Shown: positions 34,934-43,899 of the stretch, one piece after another | Layout: each line of letters opens with the position of its first letter | How positions within the stretch are numbered: position 1 is the first letter of the stretch | Source: an uncultured Lentibacter sp. | GTDB lineage: Bacteria; Pseudomonadota; Alphaproteobacteria; Rhodobacterales; Rhodobacteraceae | Length of the DNA stretch: 64,000 bases | Direction of reading: 5' to 3' | NCBI RefSeq assembly: GCF_937123735.1 | Contig: NZ_CAKZKL010000026.1 | Coordinates: forward strand, 1 to 64,000 | The notes under the pieces: generated by a model | Database searches by the model: none | Seen by the model: only the letters and a program-made list of their open reading frames with translations | Told to the model about the DNA's origin: nothing | Translations under genes and position numbers: made by a program

Positions 34934-35485
34934 ATGTCTGAAGAGTCTCTTGATCTTGGGGAAGACAGATCGCTTCTGCTTGTTGATGATGATGAGCCAT
35001 TTTTGCGGCGTTTGGCAAAAGCCATGGAAAAACGCGGATTTGAAGTGGAAACAGCCGGCTCTGTCGTGGCTGGAAAGGCGATCGCCACAGCCCGCCCCCC
35101 GGCCTATGCCGTCTGTGATCTGAGGCTGGAAGACGGCAACGGGCTTGATGTGGTTGAAGTGATCCGCGAAAAGCGCCCGGACAGCCGGGTTGTCGTGCTT
35201 ACCGGATATGGGGCTATTGCTACGGCGGTGGCGGCTGTGAAGATCGGGGCGATTGACTATCTCAGCAAGCCAGCCGATGCGCGCGACATCACCAATGCGC
35301 TCTTGGCAAGCGGAGGCGAGCTGCCCCCGCCGCCGGAAAACCCCATGAGCGCCGACCGTGTGCGTTGGGAGCATATCCAGCGGGTTTATGAGCTGTGTGA
35401 CCGCAACGTGAGCGAGACGGCCCGCCGCCTCAACATGCACCGCCGCACCTTGCAGCGCATTCTGGCCAAACGCAGCCCGAAGTAA
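34934..35485 (+). CDS. regA: redox response regulator RegA/PrrA
   Basis: A 183-aa regulator with an N-terminal receiver domain (LLLVDDDEP; phospho-acceptor D62 in CDLRLEDGNG; T and K in VVLTGYGAIATAV and YLSKPAD), a proline linker (GGELPPPPENP), and a Fis-type helix-turn-helix NVSETARRLNMHRRTLQRIL, nearly invariant among RegA proteins. It controls respiration, carbon and nitrogen metabolism genes with oxygen. I set the start at 34934, with a GGGGGAG site upstream. Its stop codon directly abuts the GT61 start codon. Confidence 0.97.
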   Translation: MSEESLDLGEDRSLLLVDDDEPFLRRLAKAMEKRGFEVETAGSVVAGKAIATARPPAYAVCDLRLEDGNGLDVVEVIREKRPDSRVVVLTGYGAIATAVAAVKIGAIDYLSKPADARDITNALLASGGELPPPPENPMSADRVRWEHIQRVYELCDRNVSETARRLNMHRRTLQRILAKRSPK

Positions 35486-36547
35486 ATGCGGCTGGACGCG
35501 ACCCAGCCACCAAGCCCGAGGGGCGGGTGGTCGCAGGCCGTGATAGAGCTGGCTGACGCGCGGATTGTGCCCCCGCAACAGATTGATGGGCGGATCTTGC
35601 AAACGGCGGTTTTTGACCGGACCGGCAAAGATGTTGCGCAGGCCGCAACCTGGCGGCGCGAGGAGCGCATAACCCTGCCTCCTGAAAACCTGCCGCAAGC
35701 GGCGGGCGAATTGGCCGGAAAATGGCTCTGGGGGGGTGTGCTTTACCACCATTTCGGACATTTCCAGATGCAAAGTCTGGCCCGGCTCTGGGCGCTCAAC
35801 CGGTTTGAAAAAGGCGCTCTTGAGGGGGTCTTGTTTGTCACCCGGGGCCAGCCGGAGCTGTTGGGCTTTGAGGCGGAGTATTTGCGCCTGCTCGGGGTTG
35901 ATTTGCCTGTGAAAGTGCTCACGCAGGTGTGTGATGTGGCGCATCTTGTGGTGCCGGGCCAAGGCTTTGGGCTGGGCGAGATCGCTCGGGGAACACGGGT
36001 GTTCCGCCGGTTTATTGCGAACAACTTTGCACAGGAAATTGAGCCGGAAGGGCCGGAAAAGCTGTTTATTTCGCGGGCCTTGCAGCCGCTCGACAAGGGC
36101 GGTTTTGTCGGCGAGGAGCTTTTGGACGCGCGCATGGAAGAGGCCGGGTATTGTGTTTTTTGGCCGGAGCAGCACAGTTTGAGCGTTCAGATTGCCCGGT
36201 ATAAGGCGGCCAAGCGGGTTGTGGCGCTTGATGGGTCTGCGCTGCATCTTTTTGCGATGGTGGCCAGGCCGGAGCAGAAGGCGGCCATGATCTTGCGGCG
36301 CGCGCGCGTGGCGAGCCGCGCGCTGCGCTGGCATATGACAAGTTTCATGAAGGCCAAGCCGCTGGCGATCAATGCGCTGGCCGAGGATGCTGACACGGTT
36401 GTGGGCAAGAAACGCGAGATCAGCGAGCTGGATTTCGAGCTGATCGGGCGGCTCTTGAAGCGGCATGGCTATATTGAACGTTCACAAGATTGGGGCTCGC
36501 TGAGCGCAGCAGAGCTTGCCTTGATCAGCGCAGATCATGGCGCATGA
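35486..36547 (+). CDS. GT61-family glycosyltransferase (DUF563-like)
   Basis: A 353-aa protein whose second half resembles GT61 enzymes: LFISRALQPLDKGGFVGEE, then the conserved acidic/aromatic stretch DARMEEAGYCVFWPEQHSLSVQI and the active-site-like loop VVALDGSALHLFAMV, where most family members have an HGAGLxN-type loop. No membrane segment is visible. The start codon follows the regA stop with no gap (TAAATG), so translation is coupled to the redox regulator. In Rhodobacter capsulatus hvrA occupies this position. The 3' end overlaps the convergent GNAT gene by 23 bp. The acceptor glycan is unknown. Confidence 0.75.
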   Translation: MRLDATQPPSPRGGWSQAVIELADARIVPPQQIDGRILQTAVFDRTGKDVAQAATWRREERITLPPENLPQAAGELAGKWLWGGVLYHHFGHFQMQSLARLWALNRFEKGALEGVLFVTRGQPELLGFEAEYLRLLGVDLPVKVLTQVCDVAHLVVPGQGFGLGEIARGTRVFRRFIANNFAQEIEPEGPEKLFISRALQPLDKGGFVGEELLDARMEEAGYCVFWPEQHSLSVQIARYKAAKRVVALDGSALHLFAMVARPEQKAAMILRRARVASRALRWHMTSFMKAKPLAINALAEDADTVVGKKREISELDFELIGRLLKRHGYIERSQDWGSLSAAELALISADHGA

Positions 36548-36980
36548 AGAGGCGCTCCGGCGTGCGGGTGTAAGGCTCAAACCCGCGGGACTTGTAGTAG
36601 ATCAGCCCACCTTCATTTTGCAAAAGCACCGTGGCGTTGATCCAGCGATAGCCAAATGCCTTGGCCGCCTTGCGGCTGTGCTGAAAAAGGGCAGAGCCGA
36701 TCCCAAGCTGGGTTTTGCCACGGCGTGTGAACGTGGCAATGTCACAGGTGTCTGACGGCAGGCCTTCATGGGGTGCGATTGACTGAAAGCCAAGCGCAGT
36801 GCCGTTGTCATCTTCGGCCATGAAAACGGCGCTTTGGGCAGGGTTAGAGCCTATCCAGCTGCTCATTTCGGTGCGCGAGACCAGCTCTGTCATGGCGGTT
36901 GTGCCGCCTTTGACGATGATCGCGTTGAGCAGCTCGGCCAGAGCGCGGGCATCGGCTTTTGTGGCGCGGCGCAGGTGCAT
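36525..36980 (-). CDS. GNAT-family N-acetyltransferase
   Basis: A 151-aa single-domain acetyltransferase. The acetyl-CoA loop is RRGKTQLGIGSALFQHSRK, with a preceding beta strand DIATFTRRG and a closing YYKSRGFEPYTRTPE. It starts with the common MHLRRATKADARALAEL. The substrate (a small amine or a protein) is unknown. It shares one base with the HD gene upstream (TGATG) and overlaps the GT61 gene at the 3' end on the opposite strand. Confidence 0.88.
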   Translation of the reverse strand: MHLRRATKADARALAELLNAIIVKGGTTAMTELVSRTEMSSWIGSNPAQSAVFMAEDDNGTALGFQSIAPHEGLPSDTCDIATFTRRGKTQLGIGSALFQHSRKAAKAFGYRWINATVLLQNEGGLIYYKSRGFEPYTRTPERLFMRHDLR

Positions 36981-37588
36981 CAGCCGATCTCGGCCAGAAG
37001 CGCGTTGTGACGGGCTGTGAACTCTTCGCGCACGGCAAGCGGCGGGCGCAGCGAGATTGCCAACCCGTCAAGTAAGGCCGGGTCTGGCGCGCCAAAGAAC
37101 TTGTCGGACTCGGCCACGGAGAAGCCGGCGATTTGCGTGGCCTCCAGCCAGGCTGAGAGCTTGTCGGCCTTCTTGATCTGTTTCTTGATCAGCGGCGGCG
37201 TTTTGGCGGGAAGGCCAAAGCGAATGTGAATTGCAGCTGTCAGGCGCTCGTCGAGCGCCTCGTAGCCGGGGCCGACTGCGTTTTTGACCGGCGAGATCAT
37301 ATCGCCAATCACATATTCAGGCGCGTCATGCAGCAGGGCCGCGAGGCGCCATTTGGGCTCGGCCTTGGGCATAAGGCGGCCAAAGAGGGTTTCGACAAGC
37401 AGCGAGTGCTCGGCGACGGAATAGGCATAATCGCCCTGCGTCTGGCCGTTCCAGCGGGCCACAAAGGCGAGGCCGTGGGCGATGTCCTCGATTTCAACAT
37501 CCATGGGGGTCGGGTCGAGCAGGTCGAGCCGCCGGCCTGAAAGCATCCTTTGCCACGCGCGGGCTTGTTTGGGGGAAGTTCTGGACAT
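36980..37588 (-). CDS. HD-domain phosphohydrolase (YfbR-like nucleotidase family)
   Basis: A 202-aa HD-domain protein with SVAEHSLLVE (first His), LLHDAPEYVIGDMISPVKN (His-Asp pair and following acid) and KKADKLSAWLEATQ (late Asp), the order found in YfbR-type 5'-deoxynucleotidases. A substrate of dNMPs is a family guess, not visible. The ATG at 37588 begins MSRTSPKQARAWQRMLSGRR; the longer frame to 37627 has no ribosome-binding site. It is divergent from the small secreted-protein gene, with the tandem operator between them. Confidence 0.82.
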   Translation of the reverse strand: MSRTSPKQARAWQRMLSGRRLDLLDPTPMDVEIEDIAHGLAFVARWNGQTQGDYAYSVAEHSLLVETLFGRLMPKAEPKWRLAALLHDAPEYVIGDMISPVKNAVGPGYEALDERLTAAIHIRFGLPAKTPPLIKKQIKKADKLSAWLEATQIAGFSVAESDKFFGAPDPALLDGLAISLRPPLAVREEFTARHNALLAEIG

Positions 37589-37650
37589 GTTTAAGGCCTG
37601 TCTGAGGATATGCCCTTTTCTTGCCATAATTAATTCGTATTGTAAGGGTG

Positions 37651-37691
37651 TGGATCAGAAAATCTGACCACTGGATCAGAAAATCTGACCA
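37651..37691. promoter_or_regulatory. tandem 21-bp-period repeat, candidate operator
   Basis: TGGATCAGAAAATCTGACCA occurs twice (37651-37670 and 37672-37691), 21 bp apart, which is two helical turns. Each unit holds the palindrome TCAGA-N3-TCTGA. It lies between two divergent genes, 63 bp from the HD gene start and 53 bp from the secreted-protein start. Its two perfect copies on one DNA face look like a cooperative regulator site. Confidence 0.55.
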
Positions 37692-37743
37692 AAAAGGGCC
37701 AGCCAATAGGCCCATACTTGAGAGCAGAATCGAGGAGCTTGAC

Positions 37744-38064
37744 ATGATCGAGCGTATAAACACCAAGCGCATTTTCGCGCTTTCACTGGGCTTCATGGCT
37801 ATTTTGACATCTTTGCCAGCCTATGCAGACGGCTGTGTGGCCCGCGAGATAATGGTCGAGCGGCTCAAAACCACCTATCAGGAAGCGCTTTCGGGCGGCG
37901 GCCTGCATGGTGCTTCTGCGGTTGTCGAGGTCTGGACCTCGCCTGAGACCGGCACCTTCACTGTGATCAGCACGGACACGGCGGGGCAGGCCTGTATTTT
38001 GGCGACAGGCACAGACTGGCAGGGCCAGAGCCTGTTGCGCCGCACATCCGGCCAGACAAGCTGA
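37744..38064 (+). CDS. small secreted or periplasmic protein of unknown function
   Basis: A 106-aa protein. It has a basic N-terminus, a hydrophobic core and a plausible signal-peptidase site (RIFALSLGFMAILTSLPAYA followed by DG). The mature part, about 80 residues, carries two cysteines (in DGCVARE and GQACIL) that could form a disulfide, and a central EVWTSPETGTFTVISTD strand pair. I do not recognise the family. The ATG at 37744 follows GAGGAG; the frame is open further upstream across the operator repeat and is not used. Confidence 0.75.
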   Translation: MIERINTKRIFALSLGFMAILTSLPAYADGCVAREIMVERLKTTYQEALSGGGLHGASAVVEVWTSPETGTFTVISTDTAGQACILATGTDWQGQSLLRRTSGQTS

Positions 38065-38122
38065 GCTCAGCGGCCCTTATCTGCCGTGGCGCGGGGGCAG
38101 TTGATTGCGCAGCGCCGGTTAA

Positions 38123-38164
38123 GATGATACCGCCCAGCCAAACGGGTTGAACATAGGTATCATC
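38123..38164 (+). promoter_or_regulatory. hairpin leader abutting the ahcY start codon
   Basis: GATGATACC (38123-38131) and GGTATCATC (38156-38164) are perfectly complementary over 9 bp; the ATG of ahcY follows with no gap. An inner CCC/GGG pairing lies in the loop. The downstream arm contains the only ribosome-binding-like sequence (AGGT), so folding would hide it. It does not match the SAH, SAM-II or SAM/SAH riboswitch consensus I know. Confidence 0.5.
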
Positions 38165-39553
38165 ATGCCATCTGACTATATTGTAAAAGACATCTCGCTT
38201 GCGGAGTTTGGCCGCAAGGAGCTTGATATTGCCGAAACGGAAATGCCGGGCCTCATGGCTCTGCGCAAGGAATATGGAGAAGAGCAGCCGCTCAAGGGCG
38301 CGCGCATTGTCGGCTCTTTGCATATGACCATTCAGACCGCTGTTTTGATTGAAACTCTGGTTGAGCTTGGGGCCGATGTGCGCTGGGCCTCGTGCAACAT
38401 TTTCTCCACGCAAGACCACGCTGCGGCTGCAATTGCAGCGGGCGGGACGCCGGTGTTTGCCATCAAGGGCCAGACGCTGGAAGAGCATTGGGATTATCTG
38501 GACCGCTCGTTCATGTTTCCGGATGGGGCGAACATGATCCTCGATGATGGCGGCGACGCAACGCTTTATGTGCTGCTCGGCGCGCGGATGGAAGCGGGCG
38601 AGGATGTGCTGGCTGTTCCGACATCGGAAGAAGAAGAGGTGATCAAGAAGCAGATCCAGAAGCGTATGGCCGAAACGCCTGGCTGGTTTGCCAAGACGCG
38701 GGACGCGATTCTTGGTGTTTCCGAAGAGACAACAACCGGCGTGCACCGCCTTTATGAGCTGCACAAGCAAGGCCAGCTGCCCTTCCCTGCGATCAACGTG
38801 AACGACTCTGTGACCAAGTCGAAGTTTGATAACAAATATGGCTGTAAAGAGAGCCTTGTGGACGGTATTCGCCGCGCCACCGACACGATGATGGCAGGCA
38901 AGGTGGCTGTTGTGATGGGCTATGGCGATGTGGGCAAGGGCTCTGCGGCGTCGCTTGCGGGCGCGGGTGCGCGTGTGAAGGTGACAGAAGTTGACCCGAT
39001 CTGCGCGCTACAGGCGGCCATGGACGGATTTGAAGTGGTGCTGCTGGAAGATGTGGTCAGCACGGCGGATATCTTCATCACCACCACCGGCAACAAGGAC
39101 GTGATCCGCATCGAGCATATGCGCGAGATGAAGGATATGGCGATTGTTGGCAACATCGGCCATTTTGACAATGAAATTCAGGTTGCGAATTTGCGCAACC
39201 ACAAATGGACGAACATCAAAGAACAGGTTGATATGATCGAGATGCCGAACGGCAACCGCTTGATCCTGTTGTCCGAAGGCCGTTTGCTGAACCTTGGCAA
39301 CGCCACGGGCCACCCCAGCTTTGTGATGTCAGCTTCTTTCACCAACCAGGTTCTGGCGCAGATCGAGCTGTTTAAGAATGGCGATCAGTATGACAATCAG
39401 GTCTATATCCTGCCCAAGCATCTGGATGAAAAGGTTGCGCGGCTGCATCTTGACCGTATCGGTGTGAAGCTCACCAAGATGGACCCCGAGCAGGCGGCCT
39501 ATATTGGCGTATCGCCTGAGGGGCCCTTCAAGCCGGAGCACTACCGCTACTAG
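38165..39553 (+). CDS. ahcY: S-adenosylhomocysteine hydrolase
   Basis: A 462-aa NAD-dependent enzyme that splits S-adenosylhomocysteine into adenosine and homocysteine, relieving product inhibition of methyltransferases. Family blocks are [30 protein letters not shown], the NAD-binding [26 protein letters not shown] and the C-terminal [17 protein letters not shown]. The start [16 protein letters not shown] at 38165 fits the family; an in-frame ATG six codons upstream lies inside the hairpin leader. In Rhodobacter ahcY also belongs to the reg/hvr region. A strong terminator follows. Confidence 0.98.
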   Translation: MPSDYIVKDISLAEFGRKELDIAETEMPGLMALRKEYGEEQPLKGARIVGSLHMTIQTAVLIETLVELGADVRWASCNIFSTQDHAAAAIAAGGTPVFAIKGQTLEEHWDYLDRSFMFPDGANMILDDGGDATLYVLLGARMEAGEDVLAVPTSEEEEVIKKQIQKRMAETPGWFAKTRDAILGVSEETTTGVHRLYELHKQGQLPFPAINVNDSVTKSKFDNKYGCKESLVDGIRRATDTMMAGKVAVVMGYGDVGKGSAASLAGAGARVKVTEVDPICALQAAMDGFEVVLLEDVVSTADIFITTTGNKDVIRIEHMREMKDMAIVGNIGHFDNEIQVANLRNHKWTNIKEQVDMIEMPNGNRLILLSEGRLLNLGNATGHPSFVMSASFTNQVLAQIELFKNGDQYDNQVYILPKHLDEKVARLHLDRIGVKLTKMDPEQAAYIGVSPEGPFKPEHYRY

Positions 39554-39581
39554 AGCCTGCGCCATTTGGCCAAGTGATCCG

Positions 39582-39614
39582 CCCCGCAAAGCCCCGTGCC
39601 TTGCGGGGTTTTTT
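39582..39614 (+). terminator. intrinsic terminator after ahcY
   Basis: CCCCGCAA (39582-39589) pairs with TTGCGGGG (39601-39608) across an 11-nt loop and is followed by six Ts. It lies about 30 bp past the ahcY stop. Confidence 0.93.
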
Positions 39615-39758
39615 GCGCGCTAAGCCATTGGCGCGGCTGGGCTGTGACGAAAAATCCCAATTTTTCCCTTTGTCTTGGGCCGAAGTGCCAGTAGGCTTTG
39701 GCTACGTTTTAACGGGTTTTGTATCAGGCTGAACCACCTCAGTATCGGGAGTAAGAGT

Positions 39759-40100
39759 ATGGGAAAACGGGACGATCTCATTGCGCAATATGCGGAAGAT
39801 CTCATCAACAAATGTGGCATGACGCCAGATATGGCACTTTTGACCAAAGTGACGATCGGCTGTGGCCCTGCAATATACAACGCAGACGCCTCCACGGTTG
39901 CGGCCACGCAGGCCAGCGAACTTGAGACAGTGAAAGAAAACTTCCTCAAGAAGAAGCTGGGCCTTGCAGAGGGCCCCGAGCTCATGGACGCGATCAATGC
40001 GGTGATCGAAACCTACGGGCGTTCGGAGCGCAACAAGTATCGCGCGGTGGTTTATTACATGTTGACCAAACATTTTGGCAAAGAAGCCGTCTACGGCTGA
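39759..40100 (+). CDS. DUF2853 family protein
   Basis: A 113-aa small acidic/helical protein starting MGKRDDLIAQYAEDLINKCGM, with ETVKENFLKKKLGL and the C-terminal YRAVVYYMLTKHFGKE. This matches the DUF2853 family of alphaproteobacteria and Bacteroidetes as I remember it; function is unknown. The ATG at 39759 has GGAG seven or so bases upstream. It stands alone between the ahcY terminator and its own terminator at 40122, so it is a one-gene unit. Confidence 0.85.
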   Translation: MGKRDDLIAQYAEDLINKCGMTPDMALLTKVTIGCGPAIYNADASTVAATQASELETVKENFLKKKLGLAEGPELMDAINAVIETYGRSERNKYRAVVYYMLTKHFGKEAVYG

Positions 40101-40121
40101 GCCGGAAACGCATGTCTGAGG

Positions 40122-40147
40122 CGCCCGTCTGTTCAGGCGGGCGTTTT
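40122..40147 (+). terminator. intrinsic terminator after the DUF2853 gene
   Basis: CGCCCGTCTG (40122-40131) and CAGGCGGGCG (40134-40143) form a GC stem of up to 10 bp with one GU pair (the loop opens to a few bases), followed by TTTT. Confidence 0.88.
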
Positions 40148-40326
40148 CTATTTGAGCTATGTTTTAAGCAGTTGGCGTTTGGCCTGCGCAGCAAGCTGCG
40201 CTAGGGTAATCTTGCCCGAGTCAGTATGGCCGGACCCAGATTAGAATTCATGTGTGGTGGTTAGGGAGCACATGGGGAGAAAGAGGGTTCAGCCAGATGT
40301 ATCAGGCCGGACCCTCTTTGTCTTTT
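40148..40326 (+). ncRNA. candidate orphan structured RNA between two terminators
   Basis: This stretch has no open frame and ends in its own terminator: AGAGGGTTC (40282-40290) pairs with GGACCCTCT (40309-40317), then TTTGTCTTTT. A second hairpin is GCGCAGC-AA-GCTGCGC (about 40187-40202). The sequence GGCCGGACCC occurs twice (about 40229 and 40305), so both copies could compete for the same GGGTTCAGCC partner, as in a switch. No plus-strand gene lies downstream. It does not match SRP RNA or tmRNA; I cannot exclude 6S-type RNA. No convincing promoter was seen. Confidence 0.4.
40282..40326 (+). terminator. intrinsic terminator of the candidate RNA
   Basis: A 9-bp stem (one GU pair) with an inner GCC/GGC extension, followed by TTTGTCTTTT. 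It ends 26 bp before the convergent EVE-domain gene's stop codon. Confidence 0.75.
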
Positions 40327-40352
40327 AGGCCACCATGTTTAGGCCAGTGTGT

Positions 40353-40771
<419 letters not shown>

Positions 40772-40772
<1 letters not shown>

Positions 40773-41044
40773 CAGCCGATCACCTTTTTCCAGGGCTGGA
40801 TGCGCACATCTGAAAACAGGCCGGCCTTTGCATAGGGGTCATTTGCGGCCCAGCTTTCTGCGGCGGCCTTGTCTTCAACATCAAGGATGACAAGCGACCC
40901 GGCCATCTCTGCGGCGTCGTTCAGCAAGGGGCCGGCCATCGCGACAACGCCGGTCTCGGCGATATATGCAAGATGCGCATCGCGGTTAGATTTGCGGGTT
41001 TCAAGGGCATTGGCCTTGTCGGTGCAGATAAGGGCGATATACAT
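40772..41044 (-). CDS. YciI family protein
   Basis: A 90-aa ferredoxin-like protein of the YciI (YCII) family: MYIALICTDKANALETRKSNRDAHLAYI with the conserved His-Asp region, then GPLLND and the C-terminal DVRIQPWKKVIG. Enzymatic roles are proposed for relatives but this one is unassigned. It abuts the gpsA stop (TAAATG) and overlaps the EVE gene by one base, forming tsaD-gpsA-yciI-EVE. Confidence 0.93.
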
Positions 41045-42001
41045 TTATTCTTCCTTTAGGGGGCGTGAGAGGAGGGTATGAAGGGCATCTGAAACGCTAT
41101 ACTGCCCGCGGCTAAGCGCGGCAACAGCCGTGCAGATTGGCATATCAACACCCAGCTCTTCGGCCCAGGCAACTACCGCATTGGCCGTCGCAACCCCCTC
41201 TACGGTCAAGGCGCTGTCAAAGGGTGTGTTGCGCCCAAGGGCAAGGCCGTAGCGATAGTTGCGCGACAGTTCGGAGGTGCAGGTCAGAGCCAGATCTCCA
41301 AAGCCGGACAGCCCGGTGAGTGTTTCCGGGCGGGCCCCCCTGCGCAGGGCAAGCCGCTGCATTTCGGCAAAGCCGCGGGTGATGAGGGCCGCACGGGCAC
41401 TGTCACCCATGTTTTTGCCGATACAGGCGCCACAGGCGATGGCAATCACGTTTTTCAAGGCGCCCCCAAGCTCGGCGCCCGTGGTGTCTGTCGTGCGATA
41501 GAGGCGCAAGTTGGGCGTTGTCAGAGCCTGTTGCAGAGCCTTGCCAACCGCCGGATCTGCGCAGGCCAAGGTGAGCGCTGTCGGCAGGCCCTGCGCGATA
41601 TCAGCTGCAAAGCTGGGCCCTGTGAGCAGGGCAGCTTGGGCATCGGGCAGCAGGGTTTGAAGGGTTTGAACAGGGCCAAGGTGGGTTGTCAGGTCGAGCC
41701 CCTTACAGGCGGCCACAAGGGTGCGGCCACCGAGGATGGTGGCGTTGTCCTGCAAAAAGCCACGCAGCTCTTGCATGGGAACCGCAAGGATCATCGGGCC
41801 ATCGGCTGGCAGCGCGTTCAGGGCCTCTGTCACCAAAAGGCTTTCGGGGAAAGGGGCATCGGGCAACCGACGCAGGTTGAGGCGGCGGGCCTGCATGTCT
41901 TTTGCGCCGCGCCGCGCCCAGAGGGTTACCGGCTGTCCGGCATGGGCCAGTGAAATTGCCAGGGATGTGCCAAAAGCGCCTGCGCCCAACACTGTGATCA
42001 T
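41045..42001 (-). CDS. gpsA: glycerol-3-phosphate dehydrogenase [NAD(P)+]
   Basis: GpsA makes sn-glycerol-3-phosphate for phospholipids. The Rossmann motif [12 protein letters not shown] starts the protein; SGPSFA-like [14 protein letters not shown], the catalytic lysine in [12 protein letters not shown] and [19 protein letters not shown] follow. At 318 aa it is full length. It overlaps tsaD by 4 bp (ATGA), the common alphaproteobacterial pairing. Confidence 0.97.
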   Translation of the reverse strand: MITVLGAGAFGTSLAISLAHAGQPVTLWARRGAKDMQARRLNLRRLPDAPFPESLLVTEALNALPADGPMILAVPMQELRGFLQDNATILGGRTLVAACKGLDLTTHLGPVQTLQTLLPDAQAALLTGPSFAADIAQGLPTALTLACADPAVGKALQQALTTPNLRLYRTTDTTGAELGGALKNVIAIACGACIGKNMGDSARAALITRGFAEMQRLALRRGARPETLTGLSGFGDLALTCTSELSRNYRYGLALGRNTPFDSALTVEGVATANAVVAWAEELGVDMPICTAVAALSRGQYSVSDALHTLLSRPLKEE

Positions 42002-43092
42002 GCTTTTGCTCCCTTTTTGCCTGAGCCGAGCATGGCAGGGCTGGCGCTGTCAAGCGGCCAGCGGGGGCGGGCGACCAGCGTCAGATCATCCTGCTGACCC
42101 GCCTCAAAAAGCTCCAACCCCGCATAGGCGATCATGGCGGCATTGTCGGTGCACAGGTCCAATGGAGGGGTGAGGCATTGTGCCCCGAACTCGGCAGAAA
42201 CAGTCTCTAAGCAGGCGCGAATAGCCTGATTTGCGGCCACGCCCCCGGCCACAGCCAGGGTCGGCGTTTGGGGGGCGCTTTCCATATACAGCGCCATGGC
42301 GCGACGGGCTTTCTCGGCCAGAACATCAGCAACAGCGGCTTGAAACCCGGCGCAAAGATCGGCTCGGTCCTGACGGGTGAGGCCGCCCTTTTCGGCAACG
42401 AGGTTATCCCGTGTGCGCAGCAACGCGGTTTTTAAGCCGGAAAAAGAGAGGTCACACCCAGCCCGATCAAGCAGCGGGCGGGGCAAGCGAAAGCGGCTTG
42501 CAAGGCCCGTGGCCGCTTCAGCCTCAACGCTGGGCCCACCGGGCTGCGGCAGGCCAAGCAGGCGGGCGGTCTTGTCAAAGGCTTCGCCCGGCGCATCGTC
42601 GATTGTGCCGCCGAGGCGGGTAAAATCAGCCGGTCCACGCACCAGCAGAAACTGGCAATGCCCACCCGAGACCAGCAGCATGAGATAGGGGAATTGCGCC
42701 CCGTCGGTGAGCCGTGGGGTGAGCGCATGACCGGCGAGATGATTGACGCCAATCAGCGGTTTTCCCGATCCGGCAGAGAGGCCTTTGGCCAGCGCGACCC
42801 CCGACATGACCCCACCAATCAGCCCGGGCCCGGCGGTGACAGCGATGGCGTCAAGGTCCGGCAGCGTGAGTCCGGCTTGGGCGAGCGCCTGTTTGACGCA
42901 GCCGTCCAGCCGTTCGGCATGGGCGCGCGCGGCAATTTCTGGCACGACGCCGCCAAAGGCCGCGTGCAGGCTGGTTTGCCCCTCGACAACCGATGACAGC
43001 ACATCTGCTGCGCCAGAGGTGCCGCGCAAGACAGCCGCCGCCGAATCGTCGCAGCTGCTTTCTATGCCGAGAATTGTGAGCGAGTGTGTCAT
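41998..43092 (-). CDS. tsaD: tRNA N6-adenosine threonylcarbamoyltransferase TsaD
   Basis: This ASKHA-fold enzyme transfers the threonylcarbamoyl group to A37 of tRNAs. It has the [15 protein letters not shown]-terminus, [13 protein letters not shown], the metal pair in [21 protein letters not shown] and the C-terminal [15 protein letters not shown]. The start at 43092 gives 364 aa; another ATG four codons upstream is equally open and neither has a good ribosome-binding site. It diverges from hemD across a short gap. Confidence 0.97.
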   Translation of the reverse strand: MTHSLTILGIESSCDDSAAAVLRGTSGAADVLSSVVEGQTSLHAAFGGVVPEIAARAHAERLDGCVKQALAQAGLTLPDLDAIAVTAGPGLIGGVMSGVALAKGLSAGSGKPLIGVNHLAGHALTPRLTDGAQFPYLMLLVSGGHCQFLLVRGPADFTRLGGTIDDAPGEAFDKTARLLGLPQPGGPSVEAEAATGLASRFRLPRPLLDRAGCDLSFSGLKTALLRTRDNLVAEKGGLTRQDRADLCAGFQAAVADVLAEKARRAMALYMESAPQTPTLAVAGGVAANQAIRACLETVSAEFGAQCLTPPLDLCTDNAAMIAYAGLELFEAGQQDDLTLVARPRWPLDSASPAMLGSGKKGAKA

Positions 43093-43139
43093 GGGGCTTT
43101 TCATTGCAAGGAGCTATGGCGGCAGGTAACACCTAAGCC

Positions 43140-43823
43140 ATGTCTAAAACAAGTTTACCTCTGCTTCTTATCACACGCCCAACCGAGGCCGCTCATAGGT
43201 TTGCAGCCCAGATGCAAGCGCTTCGGCCCGAGCTTGAAACCTTGATCAGCCCGGTGATCGAGATTGCTTTTGTCGCCCCTCAGGTGCTGCCGGAAGCGGA
43301 GACAATGCTGTTTACCTCGGCGCATGGTGTTCGCGGCTATCTCGCCGCCGGAGGGCAAGCTGGGCTGGCTTACTGCGTGGGGCGCGCAACTGCGCGTGTT
43401 GCGCAGGATGCCGGGTTTGAGGTTTTGGATGTTGCGCCCGATGCGGCCACCTTATGGCCAAGGCTGGCCCGCGAGACCCGTGGGGTTTTGCACGCGCGCG
43501 GGGCGCATGTGGCGGTTGATTTTGCGACATTACCGATGATTGACTCTGTGGTTGTCTATGAGCAGCCGCTCGTGGCCTTGAGCGGATTGGCGCTGGCCGC
43601 CCTGCAAGGGCCCCGGCCCGTTTTGGCCCCCCTTTTTTCGCCGCGCACGGCCCGGACTTTTGCGGCGCAAGCACAGGGTGCAGAGGCGCTTTGGGCCATA
43701 TTTATCAGCCAAAAAGCCAAAGAGGCGGCGCAAGGCCTTGTAACCGAGCGCAGCTGTGTTGCGCAAACCCCTGACACGGCGGGGATGGTGAAGGCCTGCC
43801 TGCGGCTGATTGACAGCCTATGA
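43140..43823 (+). CDS. hemD: uroporphyrinogen-III synthase
   Basis: HemD closes hydroxymethylbilane to uroporphyrinogen III with inversion of ring D. The protein is 227 aa, poorly conserved as usual, but shows LLITRPTEAAHRFAAQM at the start, the TSAHGVRGYLAAGG segment, AYCVGRATARVAQDAGF and the late FSPRTARTF. The downstream mic60-hemY pair supports the call. It is the first gene of the rightward operon. Confidence 0.92.
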   Translation: MSKTSLPLLLITRPTEAAHRFAAQMQALRPELETLISPVIEIAFVAPQVLPEAETMLFTSAHGVRGYLAAGGQAGLAYCVGRATARVAQDAGFEVLDVAPDAATLWPRLARETRGVLHARGAHVAVDFATLPMIDSVVVYEQPLVALSGLALAALQGPRPVLAPLFSPRTARTFAAQAQGAEALWAIFISQKAKEAAQGLVTERSCVAQTPDTAGMVKACLRLIDSL

Positions 43824-43899
43824 TTGCTTGAGGCTTTGCCAAGGGGCGTCTAAGCTTCATGCGGTATTGGAATGGTGAGATTCGGGAGGGCTGCGCGCC

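Noticed and set aside
34787..36466. 559-codon open frame on the minus strand
   Set aside because: It is antisense to regA and the GT61 gene and rich in Arg/Pro/His; regA is nearly invariant, so this is a shadow.
31106..36547. Photosynthesis gene cluster suggested by regB-senC-regA
   Set aside because: No puf, puh, bch or crt gene is present; RegBA occurs widely in non-phototrophic relatives.
37651..37691. CRISPR-like repeat
   Set aside because: Only two units with a 1-bp spacer; no array or cas gene.
38065..38164. SAM/SAH or SAH riboswitch before ahcY
   Set aside because: The leader lacks the conserved core sequences of these classes; only a simple hairpin is visible.
40148..40326. SRP RNA or tmRNA
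   Set aside because: The conserved SRP loop sequence and the tmRNA tRNA-like ends and tag frame are absent.
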